A stretch of DNA of 64,000 bases from Acetobacterium wieringae. Its GTDB lineage: Bacteria > Bacillota > Clostridia > Eubacteriales > Eubacteriaceae. A program made the position numbers and the translations under genes. The stretch is taken from contig NZ_JAIPPU010000003.1 of NCBI RefSeq assembly GCF_026646375.1, positions 124,001 through 188,000 of the forward strand, in the 5' to 3' direction. Below, piece after piece: positions 8,434-16,798 of this stretch; positions within the stretch are counted from its first letter, which is position 1, and each line of letters opens with the position of its first letter. The notes under the pieces were generated by a model. It was not told the origin of the DNA, searched no databases, and worked only from the letters and a program-made list of their open reading frames with translations.

Positions 8434-8448
8434 TTGACGACCATGGCC
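8412..8448 (+). other. Perfect 15-bp inverted repeat spanning the dapB stop codon
   Basis: GGCCATGGTCGTCAA (8412-8426) is mirrored by TTGACGACCATGGCC (8434-8448) around a 7-base loop that holds the TAG stop. No T run follows, so it is not a standard terminator. In RNA it would be a very stable hairpin at the end of the dapB reading frame. Confidence 0.85.
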
Positions 8449-8453
8449 CTCAA

Positions 8454-8604
8454 GGCGCTTATATTAAGTACTGTTAGCCTAGCTACTGGTTTTCATAAAG
8501 CAATTTCTACACTGTACGGCGTACAGGCTATCGCCAGTTCGCCTACACGTTACGAAATTGATTATGAAACCCGTATCCAGGCAATTGAGTCTAGCTGTAA
8601 GCGC
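8454..8604 (+). repeat. Palindromic repeat family P, copy 4
   Basis: The shared core TACACTGTACGGCG and CGCCTACACGTTAC is flanked by CAATTTC and GAAATTG. Further out, GGTTTTCATAA pairs with TTATGAAACC, and the ends GGCGCTTA and TAAGCGCC pair. The inner stem is ACAGGC-TATC-GCCAGT, with one mismatch. It starts just downstream of the dapB inverted repeat. Confidence 0.8.
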
Positions 8605-8698
8605 CGAAAAACAAAGCACGCACCAGTACCGTTAAAAAGAAAACACTGTTTTTAATTCTTACCTTGAATCGTGAAACGTTTTGTATTATACCCAAGTA

Positions 8699-8798
8699 GT
8701 ACCGACAATTGTTACATCATGTTGTTCGCATCGGAACGAACAGGTTGATAAACCTGTCCGATTCCGCAGCGAACAACAGATTAATAATTGGTCGGTAC
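8699..8798 (+). repeat. MITE-like repeat family M, copy C
   Basis: A 100-bp copy with the family ends GTACCGACAATTGTTA and TAATTGGTCGGTAC. Its centre differs from copies A and B and is itself palindromic: GTTCGC pairs with GCGAAC, and ACAGGTT pairs with AACCTGT around GATA. It lies between dapB and lysC. Confidence 0.82.
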
Positions 8799-8954
8799 GG
8801 TATTAAGATGCAACCCCCGATCTTAAGACCTCCGTGTAAGAATTACAGAGAATCGTATCGGTATGGTATTTCACATCGCTCCCCACACCATTAACAGAAA
8901 GGATCACATAACAGTCGACTTATCATAACTGCTACTGATTTAGAGGTTCATTAC

Positions 8955-10160
8955 ATGAATATTGTTGTGCAGAAATATGGTGGAACCTCGGTAGGTTCCA
9001 CCGAACGGATTCAAAATGTTGCCATGCGCATCATTGCCAAAAAACAAAGCGGCCATCAGATTGTCGTAGTGGTTTCTGCCATGGGCAAAACCACCGATGA
9101 GCTGGTCAAGCTGGCTTATGACATCAACCCCACTCCTCCCAAGCGGGAGATGGATCGGCTTTTATCCACTGGCGAGCAGATTTCCATTTCACTGCTGTCG
9201 ATGGCGCTACAGGCCATGGGTCACGATGCCATTTCCTTTACCGGCCCCCAGGTCGGCATCCGCACCAGTGGCCGTCATACTAAATCCCGGATTGAAGGGA
9301 TCGACACCACCAAGATTTTAGAATCATTAAACGACGATAAAATTGTCATTATTGCCGGTTTTCAGGGCGTTAATGAAAATGACGATGTCACCACCCTCGG
9401 CCGGGGTGGCTCGGATACCAGTGCCGTGGCGCTGGCCTGTGTGCTTGAGGCCCCCTGCGAAATCTACACCGATGTCGAAGGTATATATGGGGTCGACCCC
9501 CGCCTTTATCCCCAAGCCAAGAAGCTCGACACCGTATCGTATGAAGAAATGCTGGAAATGGCCAGTCTCGGCGCCGGAGTTATGCATCCCCGGGCGATTG
9601 AGTTGGGCAGCAAGTATGACACCCCCATCTGGGTCGCCTCCAGCGAACTGGAAATACCCGGTACCATCATTACAAAAGGAGAAAACAACATGGAAGGACA
9701 ATCCATCACCGGCGTGGCCATTGACAATGACGAAATTATGATCACCATCCGTGACGTTCCCTTTGACCGGAACATCACCTCCCAATTTTTTAGTCAATTT
9801 GCCACCAAAAGTATTAACATCGATATGATCAGCCAAAGTGCCCCCATCGATGATCTGATCAATATTTCCTTTACCGCCCCGGCTTCCGATCTGGAAGATG
9901 CCAAGAAAGTCCTCAACGCTTTTCAGGAAAAACACCCCGGCATCGGTGTGATTATCAACGAGCAGGTTTCCAAGCTGTCGGTGGTCGGCATCGGGATGCG
10001 CAGCCAGTCCGGCGTGGCCGCCAAGTTTTTTGCGCTACTCGCCGATAACAACATCCAGATGATGATGATTACGACCTCCGAAATTCGGATCAGTTGCATC
10101 ATTCCCGAAAAAGATAAGGATCTGGCGGTGACAGCCACAGCCGAAGCCTTCGATTTATAA
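8955..10160 (+). CDS. lysC: Aspartate kinase
   Basis: Aspartate kinase phosphorylates aspartate, the entry step of the pathway that Asd, DapA and DapB continue. The 401-residue protein begins with the kinase signature VQKYGGTSVG (residues 5-14). The amino-acid kinase domain covers about 1-240, and two ACT domains follow (about 260-400; SKLSVVGIGMRS in the second), the usual sites of feedback inhibition by lysine or threonine. ATG start with GAGG upstream. It lies 521 bases after dapB, separated by two repeats, so it may have its own promoter or depend on read-through from the riboswitch-controlled unit. Confidence 0.96.
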   Translation: MNIVVQKYGGTSVGSTERIQNVAMRIIAKKQSGHQIVVVVSAMGKTTDELVKLAYDINPTPPKREMDRLLSTGEQISISLLSMALQAMGHDAISFTGPQVGIRTSGRHTKSRIEGIDTTKILESLNDDKIVIIAGFQGVNENDDVTTLGRGGSDTSAVALACVLEAPCEIYTDVEGIYGVDPRLYPQAKKLDTVSYEEMLEMASLGAGVMHPRAIELGSKYDTPIWVASSELEIPGTIITKGENNMEGQSITGVAIDNDEIMITIRDVPFDRNITSQFFSQFATKSINIDMISQSAPIDDLINISFTAPASDLEDAKKVLNAFQEKHPGIGVIINEQVSKLSVVGIGMRSQSGVAAKFFALLADNNIQMMMITTSEIRISCIIPEKDKDLAVTATAEAFDL

Positions 10161-10182
10161 AATTTATCGGATCTTAAAAAAT

Positions 10183-10226
10183 AAGCCAGCATTTCAGACC
10201 CTGAGGTTTGAACTACTGGCTTTTTA
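10183..10226. terminator. Bidirectional terminator between lysC and comFB
   Basis: AAGCCAG pairs with CTGGCTT, with an inner TTCAGACC and GGTTTGAA stem. It ends TTTTTATT on the plus strand and ATTTTTT on the minus strand, so it can serve both convergent genes. Confidence 0.85.
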
Positions 10227-10241
10227 TTGTTGGGTAACGGT

Positions 10242-10514
10242 TTATGCTTGTTTGGGATGACGGGGGTTTTTTGAGACGATATCAATAGCCCGAGTTAGCT
10301 CGCTGGTCAGATCGGCCTTATGCTGGGTCGTCATTTCATCGATTTTGGAAAACAACAGCCCTTCGTGGGTTACAAAATAAGCGGGTTTTAGCTTGTTCAG
10401 GGCAATCGCTTTAATATCTTCAATGCAGAGCTCACAGCGGCAAATATCTGGATACTGTTTGAGCATGTGTGGTAAAAATGAATCAACCGCATCCTCCATG
10501 TAATTTTTTAACAT
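10242..10514 (-). CDS. ComFB-like late competence development protein
   Basis: A 90-residue protein with the ComFB pattern: an acidic amphipathic N-terminus, CRCELCIEDIKAIALNKL (near residues 25-42, containing C-x-C-x-x-C) and a PAYFVTHEG segment. ComFB proteins are short and of uncertain function; in cyanobacteria some family members have been reported as cyclic-di-nucleotide receptors. That would fit the next gene, which carries GGDEF and HD-GYP domains, but is inference. ATG start with CTTTGGAGGG upstream. It has its own promoter. Confidence 0.8.
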   Translation of the reverse strand: MLKNYMEDAVDSFLPHMLKQYPDICRCELCIEDIKAIALNKLKPAYFVTHEGLLFSKIDEMTTQHKADLTSELTRAIDIVSKNPRHPKQA

Positions 10515-10583
10515 CTTTTCCCTCCAAAGTTTGTCGATTTAGTAATTGATTTTATCGATTCAGAAAAACACTTTCCTGACATT

Positions 10584-10612
10584 AGTATACTATTAAAACA
10601 GCGCTATTTCAA
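10584..10612 (-). promoter_or_regulatory. Promoter for comFB
   Basis: On the minus strand: TTGAAA (10607-10612), 17-base spacer, TATACT (10584-10589), 69 bases ahead of the comFB start. Confidence 0.72.
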
Positions 10613-10664
10613 CCGTTTTCAGTTCACGGTTCGATATTTATTGTAAACATGACTAAAATTTCGT

Positions 10665-12413
10665 TTACTCGCATCCTGATTGCTTTTCAAGCACCTTGTT
10701 TACAAAAACCCCGGCGATGGTCGGGTCAAATTGGGTGCCAGCACCATGAACGATGGCATGGAGTGCCTGACTGGGAGACAATGCCGGACGATAGGGATAG
10801 TCGCTGCGCATCGCATCATAGGCTTCAGCAATGGCAATGATCCGGGCGAGCCGGGGAATTTTTTGGCCAATTAGGCCCTTGGGGTAGCCACTGCCATCCC
10901 ACCATTCGTGATGACTAAGAATCGCCAGGGCGATTTCGGCCATATCGGCGGCAATGTTGGTAATATGATAGCCAATTTCCGGATGCCGTTTGATCGCCAG
11001 CCATTCTTCCGGGGCCAAGCTCCCGGTTTTATCAAGCAGTCCCGAGGCCAGGGTGACTTTGCCAATATCATGGAGTTGGGCCGCCCATTTAAGCGCTGCC
11101 AGCTCTTTTTTGCTGAGCTGCAAGGCTTCTCCAATTTGCCGAGCATAATCGCTGACGGCGTCGCTATGGCTTTTCTCAGCCCCGCATTTCAAATAGAGCG
11201 ATGCCATAATCAGGTGGATGGTCGTGTCCCGAACCTGAGGCTTCATCTGCAGTTTGTGCTTGTACATGTAGTTTTCAGCGTTCTTAAATACTGTCAGCAC
11301 ATCTTCCGACAGGTTTTTTTTGGTGTCCCAGCCAAAGGCCATCGAGAGCATCCCCTGATCGACTGGAGCCAGGGCCACGGCCTGGTTCATCCGCTCGACG
11401 ATTTTCGCGGTGGTTTCCGCATCGGTATTGGGCAACAGCAAAACAAATTCATCTCCTCCCCAGCGAGCCGCCACGTCGTTGGGCCGACAGAATTTCTTAA
11501 TCATTTTGCCGGCGGCATAGATCACCTCATCTCCGGTCAGGTGGCCAAAAGCATCATTGATCATTTTTAAGCTGTTGATATCACCCATAATAATTGATAG
11601 TGGAAAATGACGACGGCCATCGATCCGTTTGAGTTCTTCTTCAAAATAGCGGCGGTTATAAAGTCCGGTCAAGTGATCATGGTAGCTGAGGTACTCAATC
11701 CGCTTATTTTGGGCCATCCGCTCTGAAATATCCCGAAAGATCAGAACTACCCCGGTGGTGGCCCCGTCTCCGTCCTTCACTGGGGTAGCACTATTCTCGA
11801 TATGAAAGCAATGGCCCTGACGGTCAGTGATCGCGGCATGGTGAGATGAGACGATACTGTGATCGGTTTTTAGAACCTCATCTACCGGATTTGAAACCTG
11901 ATATTCGGGATTTTCATGGGACAGCTTAAAAACCAGCTCGAACCGTTTTCCCCGGGCCTCGTCACTTGCCCAACCAGTCAGTTCTTCAGCCACTCGATTG
12001 AGTAGCGTTACCCGCTTCTCCAGATCGACCACGATAATGCCATCACCGACGCTTTTCATTACCCGATCCAGATTTTTGTGACTGCTTTCTAACTGGCTGA
12101 TCAGAAAATAAATCCCTGATGCGACAAACAACAGGATGCCGGCCCGCAGAATTGGTGCCATCAAAAAAGCCCCCTGACTAAGAAAATCCATTATAATATG
12201 GAAGCCCCCCAGAAAAATCGCCACCTGAATGACGTAGCGCTTGTACCAAAGACCGACCAGTACAATCACGACATAAAACAGGTGGGAGTAAACCACATCA
12301 ATCCCTTTAAAGTAATTAAAATACACTGCCACAAATATTGTTCCCAGAAGACAAAGACCAACAATGGTCATCCGGATTTGCTGATTGGCGGTTATTGACT
12401 GCGATCTTTCCAT
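10665..12413 (-). CDS. Membrane PAS-GGDEF-HD-GYP cyclic-di-GMP enzyme
   Basis: A 582-residue protein with about four membrane segments (residues 14-108), a PAS domain (about 112-230), GGDEF (about 240-395; RWGGDEF near 318 is intact) and HD-GYP (about 400-580; LHDIGK near 448, HHEWWDGSGYPKG later). GGDEF domains make cyclic-di-GMP from GTP and HD-GYP domains degrade it, so this is a potentially bifunctional sensor; which activity dominates cannot be read from sequence. ATG start with AAGAGG upstream. It is related in its C-terminal half to the genes at 23499, 25754 and 32263. Confidence 0.92.
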   Translation of the reverse strand: MERSQSITANQQIRMTIVGLCLLGTIFVAVYFNYFKGIDVVYSHLFYVVIVLVGLWYKRYVIQVAIFLGGFHIIMDFLSQGAFLMAPILRAGILLFVASGIYFLISQLESSHKNLDRVMKSVGDGIIVVDLEKRVTLLNRVAEELTGWASDEARGKRFELVFKLSHENPEYQVSNPVDEVLKTDHSIVSSHHAAITDRQGHCFHIENSATPVKDGDGATTGVVLIFRDISERMAQNKRIEYLSYHDHLTGLYNRRYFEEELKRIDGRRHFPLSIIMGDINSLKMINDAFGHLTGDEVIYAAGKMIKKFCRPNDVAARWGGDEFVLLLPNTDAETTAKIVERMNQAVALAPVDQGMLSMAFGWDTKKNLSEDVLTVFKNAENYMYKHKLQMKPQVRDTTIHLIMASLYLKCGAEKSHSDAVSDYARQIGEALQLSKKELAALKWAAQLHDIGKVTLASGLLDKTGSLAPEEWLAIKRHPEIGYHITNIAADMAEIALAILSHHEWWDGSGYPKGLIGQKIPRLARIIAIAEAYDAMRSDYPYRPALSPSQALHAIVHGAGTQFDPTIAGVFVNKVLEKQSGCE

Positions 12414-12759
12414 AAATGTAACCTCTTTTCATTTTGGTTTATTTTTAGGGACAGTCACAGCTAGGTGCTTCTGTCGATGCTTTTTTGTTGTTTTGTCCCA
12501 TATATTTCGCTTTTTTTACTACTTTAACTAAATTTCTTTCTATTTTACCATAATACCCCACCCCTGAACAGACTTTTAATCAACAACCATATCCTTCAGC
12601 GCGGGGGCTTTCATTAAGAATCAGAGCGATCCATCTAAAAATAGTCTCACTAACAAATGTTATGGTATAACAACAACATAAAAATTACAAAATCAGCCAA
12701 TCACCATCATTTTACGAATTTTCATCAAAATATCGCATCGAGGAAGGAATAATTTCCTC
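12414..12759. other. AT-rich intergenic region, no gene seen
   Basis: Upstream region of the GGDEF/HD-GYP gene. It is AT-rich with several T runs and no open frame with a ribosome binding site. The promoter of the minus-strand gene probably lies here, but no convincing -35/-10 pair was found. Confidence 0.4.
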
Positions 12760-13114
12760 ATGATTGATCTAAACGACAAACAAGCCCCGCACAGCGCAAT
12801 CGTTTTTACCTTCGACGCAGCTACAAGCAGCGAGAGTTCTCGCTATTTTACCGGCATTTTTGCGGACTGGAAATTGATTCCATGCCGATTTATGACTTTT
12901 CCGAAAACCTCAGCCGCACGGCTGTTCCTTCGGCCTGGGTCGGCAGCGATTTTTCCCGCAGCTTTGCCCCGGCGACGATCACGGTCCGGCTGACTGCCAC
13001 CGGGATTACTGCCCAAGTATTTTTTTAGCAGTCTTTGCCCACACTTTGTCCAAGTTTAGCAGCCAGGACGAGAGTTTTTTTGTATTTTACCCGGTAACAA
13101 GCCGACGGCATCTT
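12760..13114 (+). pseudogene. Frameshifted gene fragment, possibly a non-ribosomal peptide synthetase condensation-like domain
   Basis: Coding-like sequence runs across three frames. A first stretch ends ADWKLIP near 12880. It continues after a shift as MPIYDFSENLSR to GITAQVFF. Then a T7 run at about 13020-13026 shifts it again into FAHTLSKFSSQDESFF. The last motif resembles the start of condensation domains, where a phrase like 'AHTLSKFTGQDE' is common. The three pieces join naturally once the shifts are repaired, which supports decay rather than chance. The family assignment is tentative, and no intact synthetase genes are in the window. Confidence 0.35.
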
Positions 13115-13231
13115 GCCTGTATATCTTAAACCGGATCGTCCACCGTTAGCTACTGACCAACGAAATTTATCTGCATAAATCCTTACAGTCTTGAATGAGC
13201 TGGATTTCTTTGATACTGAAGAGAATTAAAT

Positions 13232-13266
13232 AAAAAACCGGCTAGCTACCGCTAACCGGTTTTTTC
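13232..13266. terminator. Terminator downstream of the chemosensory operon
   Basis: ACCGGCTAGC pairs with GCTAACCGGT (one mismatch) around TACC, flanked by A6 on one side and T6 on the other, so it can work in both directions. It lies 130 bases beyond the end of the minus-strand che operon. I see no supported gene between 13267 and 13398. Confidence 0.8.
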
Positions 13267-13398
13267 AATAAACGCCGTTTCTGACCACCCGTAAACTGGT
13301 CGATCAACGTACAGGCGACCCGCTGAAAAAGCTCTTCTAACGCAGGTTGGAGCCAGGCTGTCTGTTCTGACAATCTGAAGCATATTCCCCGGGCTCAG

Positions 13399-15090
13399 CT
13401 AAATGAGACGCTTGACACTGTGCTCCAACCGCTCCAGCGAAATCGGTTTTTTAATGAAGTCATCATAACCGAGATCACTCAGCAGTTGAGCATTTTCGCC
13501 CAGGTTCTTGACACTGATGAGAATAACCTTGACCTGCTTTTCGAGCTCCATCCGGCGGATTTCCTGAAGAACGGCCACGCCATTTAAATCCGGCAGAATA
13601 ATATCCAATATCAGAAGATGCGGTTTAAACTCTGAAAAAACAGCCAGAGCCTCGGTGCCGGTTGAAACCACCTGGGTCTCCAACCCTAAGCGACTGAGTC
13701 GGCTTTTGATCAAGCGGCTGACAGTTGATGAGTCGTCACAAATCAGGATGCGGCTTTTTTCAGTGCCGGTATCCAGAGCATCGTAGATAAAACTGGTACA
13801 CGCCCGGCCCCGTTCTTTGGCCCGATACAACTGGCGGTCGGCCTCTTCAAGTACCGCTTCCAGGGTTTTATCGCCACCGTTAAACTCGGTAATACCGGCG
13901 CTGAAAGTCAAATAAAGCTGATGTTTGCAGTCGGGTGGATTAAAGGCTTTCCGCTGAAATCTCTGGCGGATGCGTTCAACCACCTTAAACGCTTCAACCG
14001 CATTTGTTTCCGGTAACAGCAGCAGGAACTCATCGCCGCCAAACCGCGAGATTTGATCAGTTGGCCGGAAACCTTTTTTAAATTCCGACACAAAACTTTT
14101 AAGCACCGTATCGCCAAAGAGATGCCCATAGCTGTCATTGATTTCTTTGAAATGGTCAATATCAATAAAAACCACAGAAAAAAACCGTCCGTCCCGCAGA
14201 TATTTAGCTTTTTCCTGAGCAAACCGCTCTGCAAAAAAACTGCGGGTATAGGCCGATGTCAAGGCATCTTTTAATAAGGCATTTTTATGTTTGTGCTCTT
14301 TATTGAGCAATTTTTCGACATTGGCCACAAGCACATCCGCTTCAAAGGGTTTGCGTAAAAAATTATCAATCCCTTCCTTCAGTGCCAACACATGATCTTC
14401 GGTATTGGTGGAGGCTGTCAGTACGATTGTTGGCAGGGCAATTTTTTCCTGTTTCAATTGCCGATAAAAATCGATGCCGCTTTTACCTGGCATAACAATA
14501 TCCAGAATCAGAATATCGGCGTCATGGGCCCGTAGTATCTCCAGCGCCTGATCGGCATCATTAGTAACCAGGACATCATAGCCGCGATTCCGTAAAACGC
14601 TTTCGATAATATTAAGAACCACCATGTCATCATCAAACACCAGAACACGTCCCAGGGTGAGACAACTGATCGGATAGTTTTGAGCCGCGAGATTGATCAC
14701 CTCACGAGTCGCGACACAACAGACTAAATTCTCCGCACCGCTTTCCTGATAAGTTGCCACCGTTAGAAGATTTTCCAGGGACTGGGTAATCTCGCCAAAT
14801 CCTTTTGCCAATTTAATCAGATAGGTACTGTCATAAGAAAGTTCACGCTCGTTTTGCTTGATGAATTCTTCACTCTTAAGACAGAGATACCCCAACTCAC
14901 GAAAATCATTTTTAATTGCCAGCGCTTTAACATCCGAGAAAAAGGCTGCCATCATCTGTAGCCTGATGGTGTTTGGTTCAATACTAAACACCACAAAATT
15001 TTTTAGTGCTTTTATAAGCAACGCGTCAATTTCTGATAATATGGCCAACTTGCTTTGTTCAACTGTGTCCATTTGATACTCCGTACTCAT
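13399..15090 (-). CDS. Response regulator with REC-GGDEF-REC architecture (PleD/WspR-like diguanylate cyclase)
   Basis: A 563-residue protein. An N-terminal helical region (1-140) comes first, then a receiver (about 146-262; VFDDD acid pocket, LILDIVMP phospho-acceptor, KPFEAD). A GGDEF domain follows (about 265-430; RFGGDEF near 350 intact), then a second receiver (about 440-560; ICDDSS, LLILDIILP, KKPIS). Both receivers keep the acidic pocket, Asp and Lys. It is the last gene of the che operon and overlaps cheX by four bases (ATGA). The likely output of the chemosensory array is therefore cyclic-di-GMP synthesis, as WspR is in Pseudomonas Wsp. Confidence 0.92.
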   Translation of the reverse strand: MSTEYQMDTVEQSKLAILSEIDALLIKALKNFVVFSIEPNTIRLQMMAAFFSDVKALAIKNDFRELGYLCLKSEEFIKQNERELSYDSTYLIKLAKGFGEITQSLENLLTVATYQESGAENLVCCVATREVINLAAQNYPISCLTLGRVLVFDDDMVVLNIIESVLRNRGYDVLVTNDADQALEILRAHDADILILDIVMPGKSGIDFYRQLKQEKIALPTIVLTASTNTEDHVLALKEGIDNFLRKPFEADVLVANVEKLLNKEHKHKNALLKDALTSAYTRSFFAERFAQEKAKYLRDGRFFSVVFIDIDHFKEINDSYGHLFGDTVLKSFVSEFKKGFRPTDQISRFGGDEFLLLLPETNAVEAFKVVERIRQRFQRKAFNPPDCKHQLYLTFSAGITEFNGGDKTLEAVLEEADRQLYRAKERGRACTSFIYDALDTGTEKSRILICDDSSTVSRLIKSRLSRLGLETQVVSTGTEALAVFSEFKPHLLILDIILPDLNGVAVLQEIRRMELEKQVKVILISVKNLGENAQLLSDLGYDDFIKKPISLERLEHSVKRLI

Positions 15091-15572
15091 GATAATTTAT
15101 ATAACCTCAGCATCAGATCAATCCCGTCACAGACCAGTCTGGCCGTAAAGCTGTCGGTTCGCTTTTTTACAACAATGTTGATCCCTTCACCAGCTATCGT
15201 AAAAGGAACCGATAAGTAAAACTTGTAATTGCTGGCTTCCAGACGGGCCCGGGCCGATCCGCCCACCATATTGATCAACTCGGTGATCCCGTCATTTAAC
15301 AATGCATCATCCAGGGCGGCGGTTTCAATGCCGGTCATAAATGAAACCAGCGGGGCGGCGCTGCACTTATTGGTTTCCAGGGTCAACAGTAAGGCGTTAT
15401 CACCCTGGAGCACCATTGCCCCGATAATTTCGTGAACCGGCACGGTGTCGGATTCGTTTTTCACTACGTTTAAAACAAAGCCACTCATCCGTTCCACGCT
15501 TTCTCGTAAAGCAGCAACAAAAACCTGTCCAGGTATTCCCTCATAGGTCGTGTAATCCGGTTTTTTATTCAT
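15087..15572 (-). CDS. cheX: CheX-like chemotaxis phosphatase-family protein
   Basis: A 161-residue protein of the CheC/CheX/FliY phosphatase family. The single E-L-I-N-M-V-G-G helix (near 96-103) matches the catalytic E-x-x-N motif that CheX proteins use to dephosphorylate CheY-P. Only one such motif is seen, as in CheX rather than CheC. It probably resets the CheY encoded just upstream or one of the receivers of the REC-GGDEF-REC protein just downstream. ATG start with GGGGAGG upstream; it overlaps both neighbours by a few bases. Confidence 0.82.
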   Translation of the reverse strand: MNKKPDYTTYEGIPGQVFVAALRESVERMSGFVLNVVKNESDTVPVHEIIGAMVLQGDNALLLTLETNKCSAAPLVSFMTGIETAALDDALLNDGITELINMVGGSARARLEASNYKFYLSVPFTIAGEGINIVVKKRTDSFTARLVCDGIDLMLRLYKLS

Positions 15573-15946
15573 TAATTGACCTCCCCGCCCAAACTGTCAA
15601 TGATTTTTTTCATCAGTTCTTCAATCGAAAAGGGCTTGGTGATGTATTGGGACACTCCTGCCCGAACCGCCTCGATAACGCTCTCCGGCATGTTTTCGGT
15701 GGTTACCATCACCACCGGAATGTGTTTGAACTGATCATTTTTTTTGATCGTTTTTAAAAACTCCAGACCGTTCATCCCCGGCATGTTCCAATCCAGAAAG
15801 ATTAGCTCAATGGTTTCCGGCCCATCCAACAGATTGAGTGCATCCTGGGCGGACTCCGCCTCCAGACAGTCATGACCCAGCACTTCCACCGCTGCCCCAA
15901 TAATTTTACGCACAACGGCCGAATCGTCGATCGTCAACATCTTCAT
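15572..15946 (-). CDS. cheY: CheY-type single-domain response regulator
   Basis: A 124-residue receiver-only protein. The acid pair is in TIDDS (6-8), the phospho-acceptor Asp in LIFLDWNMPG (near 53), the Thr in MVTTE and the Lys in ITKPFS. No output domain. It starts at an ATGA overlap with the cheR stop and has AAGGAGG upstream. With no flagellar gene in the window, its partner is unknown; it may act as a phosphate sink or as an adaptor for cheX. Confidence 0.92.
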   Translation of the reverse strand: MKMLTIDDSAVVRKIIGAAVEVLGHDCLEAESAQDALNLLDGPETIELIFLDWNMPGMNGLEFLKTIKKNDQFKHIPVVMVTTENMPESVIEAVRAGVSQYITKPFSIEELMKKIIDSLGGEVN

Positions 15947-16797
15947 TTGGTTGCCTCCTTCACTGTAAAATAAGTCCCATCACTGGTGAGATTTTTATCA
16001 AAATAATCATCCATCGCATAATAGATCTCGGCGGCGCCGATGAGCAGAACACCTTCCGGTTTTAGTATCTTGACCGTTTTTTTTAACACATCACGGCGCA
16101 ATGCGTCGGTAAAATAAATCAGAACATTGCGGCAGAAAACCAGATCAAAGCTGCCCAACAGCAAAAAGCTGTTTTGCAGGTTGAACGACTCAAAGCGTAC
16201 CCGCTTCCGGTAGGCCTCATCCAACACCCAGGAGGTACCCTCGCGCTTAAAATAAGCCTCGCGGAGATCCGCTTTTAGGCCACGCATGATGGTTATCGGG
16301 TCATAGTGACCGCGTCGGGCAATGGATAAAACACTGCTTGAAATATCCGTCGCGACAAATTCAAAATCATCGAGTGTCACTGTGGTAATCTGGTTGTTTT
16401 TTAAGTACTCACATATGTGGATGACAAGTGAATAGATTTCCTGGCCAGTTGATGCCGCAGCACTCCAGACCCGGATTTTTTCACACCTGCCGGCCTGAAA
16501 CGCCGCAATTTTTTGCGGCAGCCAGACCTTTGTAATCATCTGCCATGCGCCCGGATCGCGAAACCAATAGGTTTCATTGGTGGTAATGGCATCAATCACC
16601 CGGGTTTCAATATTGGCATCAGAATGGTTTTGCAGCAGTAAAAACAGTTCAGAAAAACTGTCACACTTTGCATCAATCAAGAGCTTAGCCAACCGTGATT
16701 CGACCAGATAGGCCTTGTTCTCATCCAGCGCGATCCCGCATTTTTCGGCGATATAGCGCTGAAACAGATGATATTCCTGATCTGACAAAGCAACCAT
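15943..16797 (-). CDS. cheR: Chemoreceptor methyltransferase CheR
   Basis: CheR methylates glutamates on MCPs with SAM. The 284-residue protein has an N-terminal helical domain (1-75) and a SAM-binding domain. TNETYWFRDP (near 90), VWSAAASTGQEIYSL (SAM loop) and DLVFCRNVLIYF (near 218-229) are hallmarks. The ATG at 16797 is chosen because AAAGGAGAAATAAG lies just upstream; the frame stays open for 45 more codons inside cheB but has no ribosome binding site there. It begins two bases after the cheB stop. Confidence 0.94.
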   Translation of the reverse strand: MVALSDQEYHLFQRYIAEKCGIALDENKAYLVESRLAKLLIDAKCDSFSELFLLLQNHSDANIETRVIDAITTNETYWFRDPGAWQMITKVWLPQKIAAFQAGRCEKIRVWSAAASTGQEIYSLVIHICEYLKNNQITTVTLDDFEFVATDISSSVLSIARRGHYDPITIMRGLKADLREAYFKREGTSWVLDEAYRKRVRFESFNLQNSFLLLGSFDLVFCRNVLIYFTDALRRDVLKKTVKILKPEGVLLIGAAEIYYAMDDYFDKNLTSDGTYFTVKEATK

Positions 16798-16798
16798 C

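Noticed and set aside
2976-8604. The repeats as a CRISPR array
   Set aside because: Copies are widely and irregularly spaced, sit between genes, and have no unique spacers of constant length or nearby cas genes.
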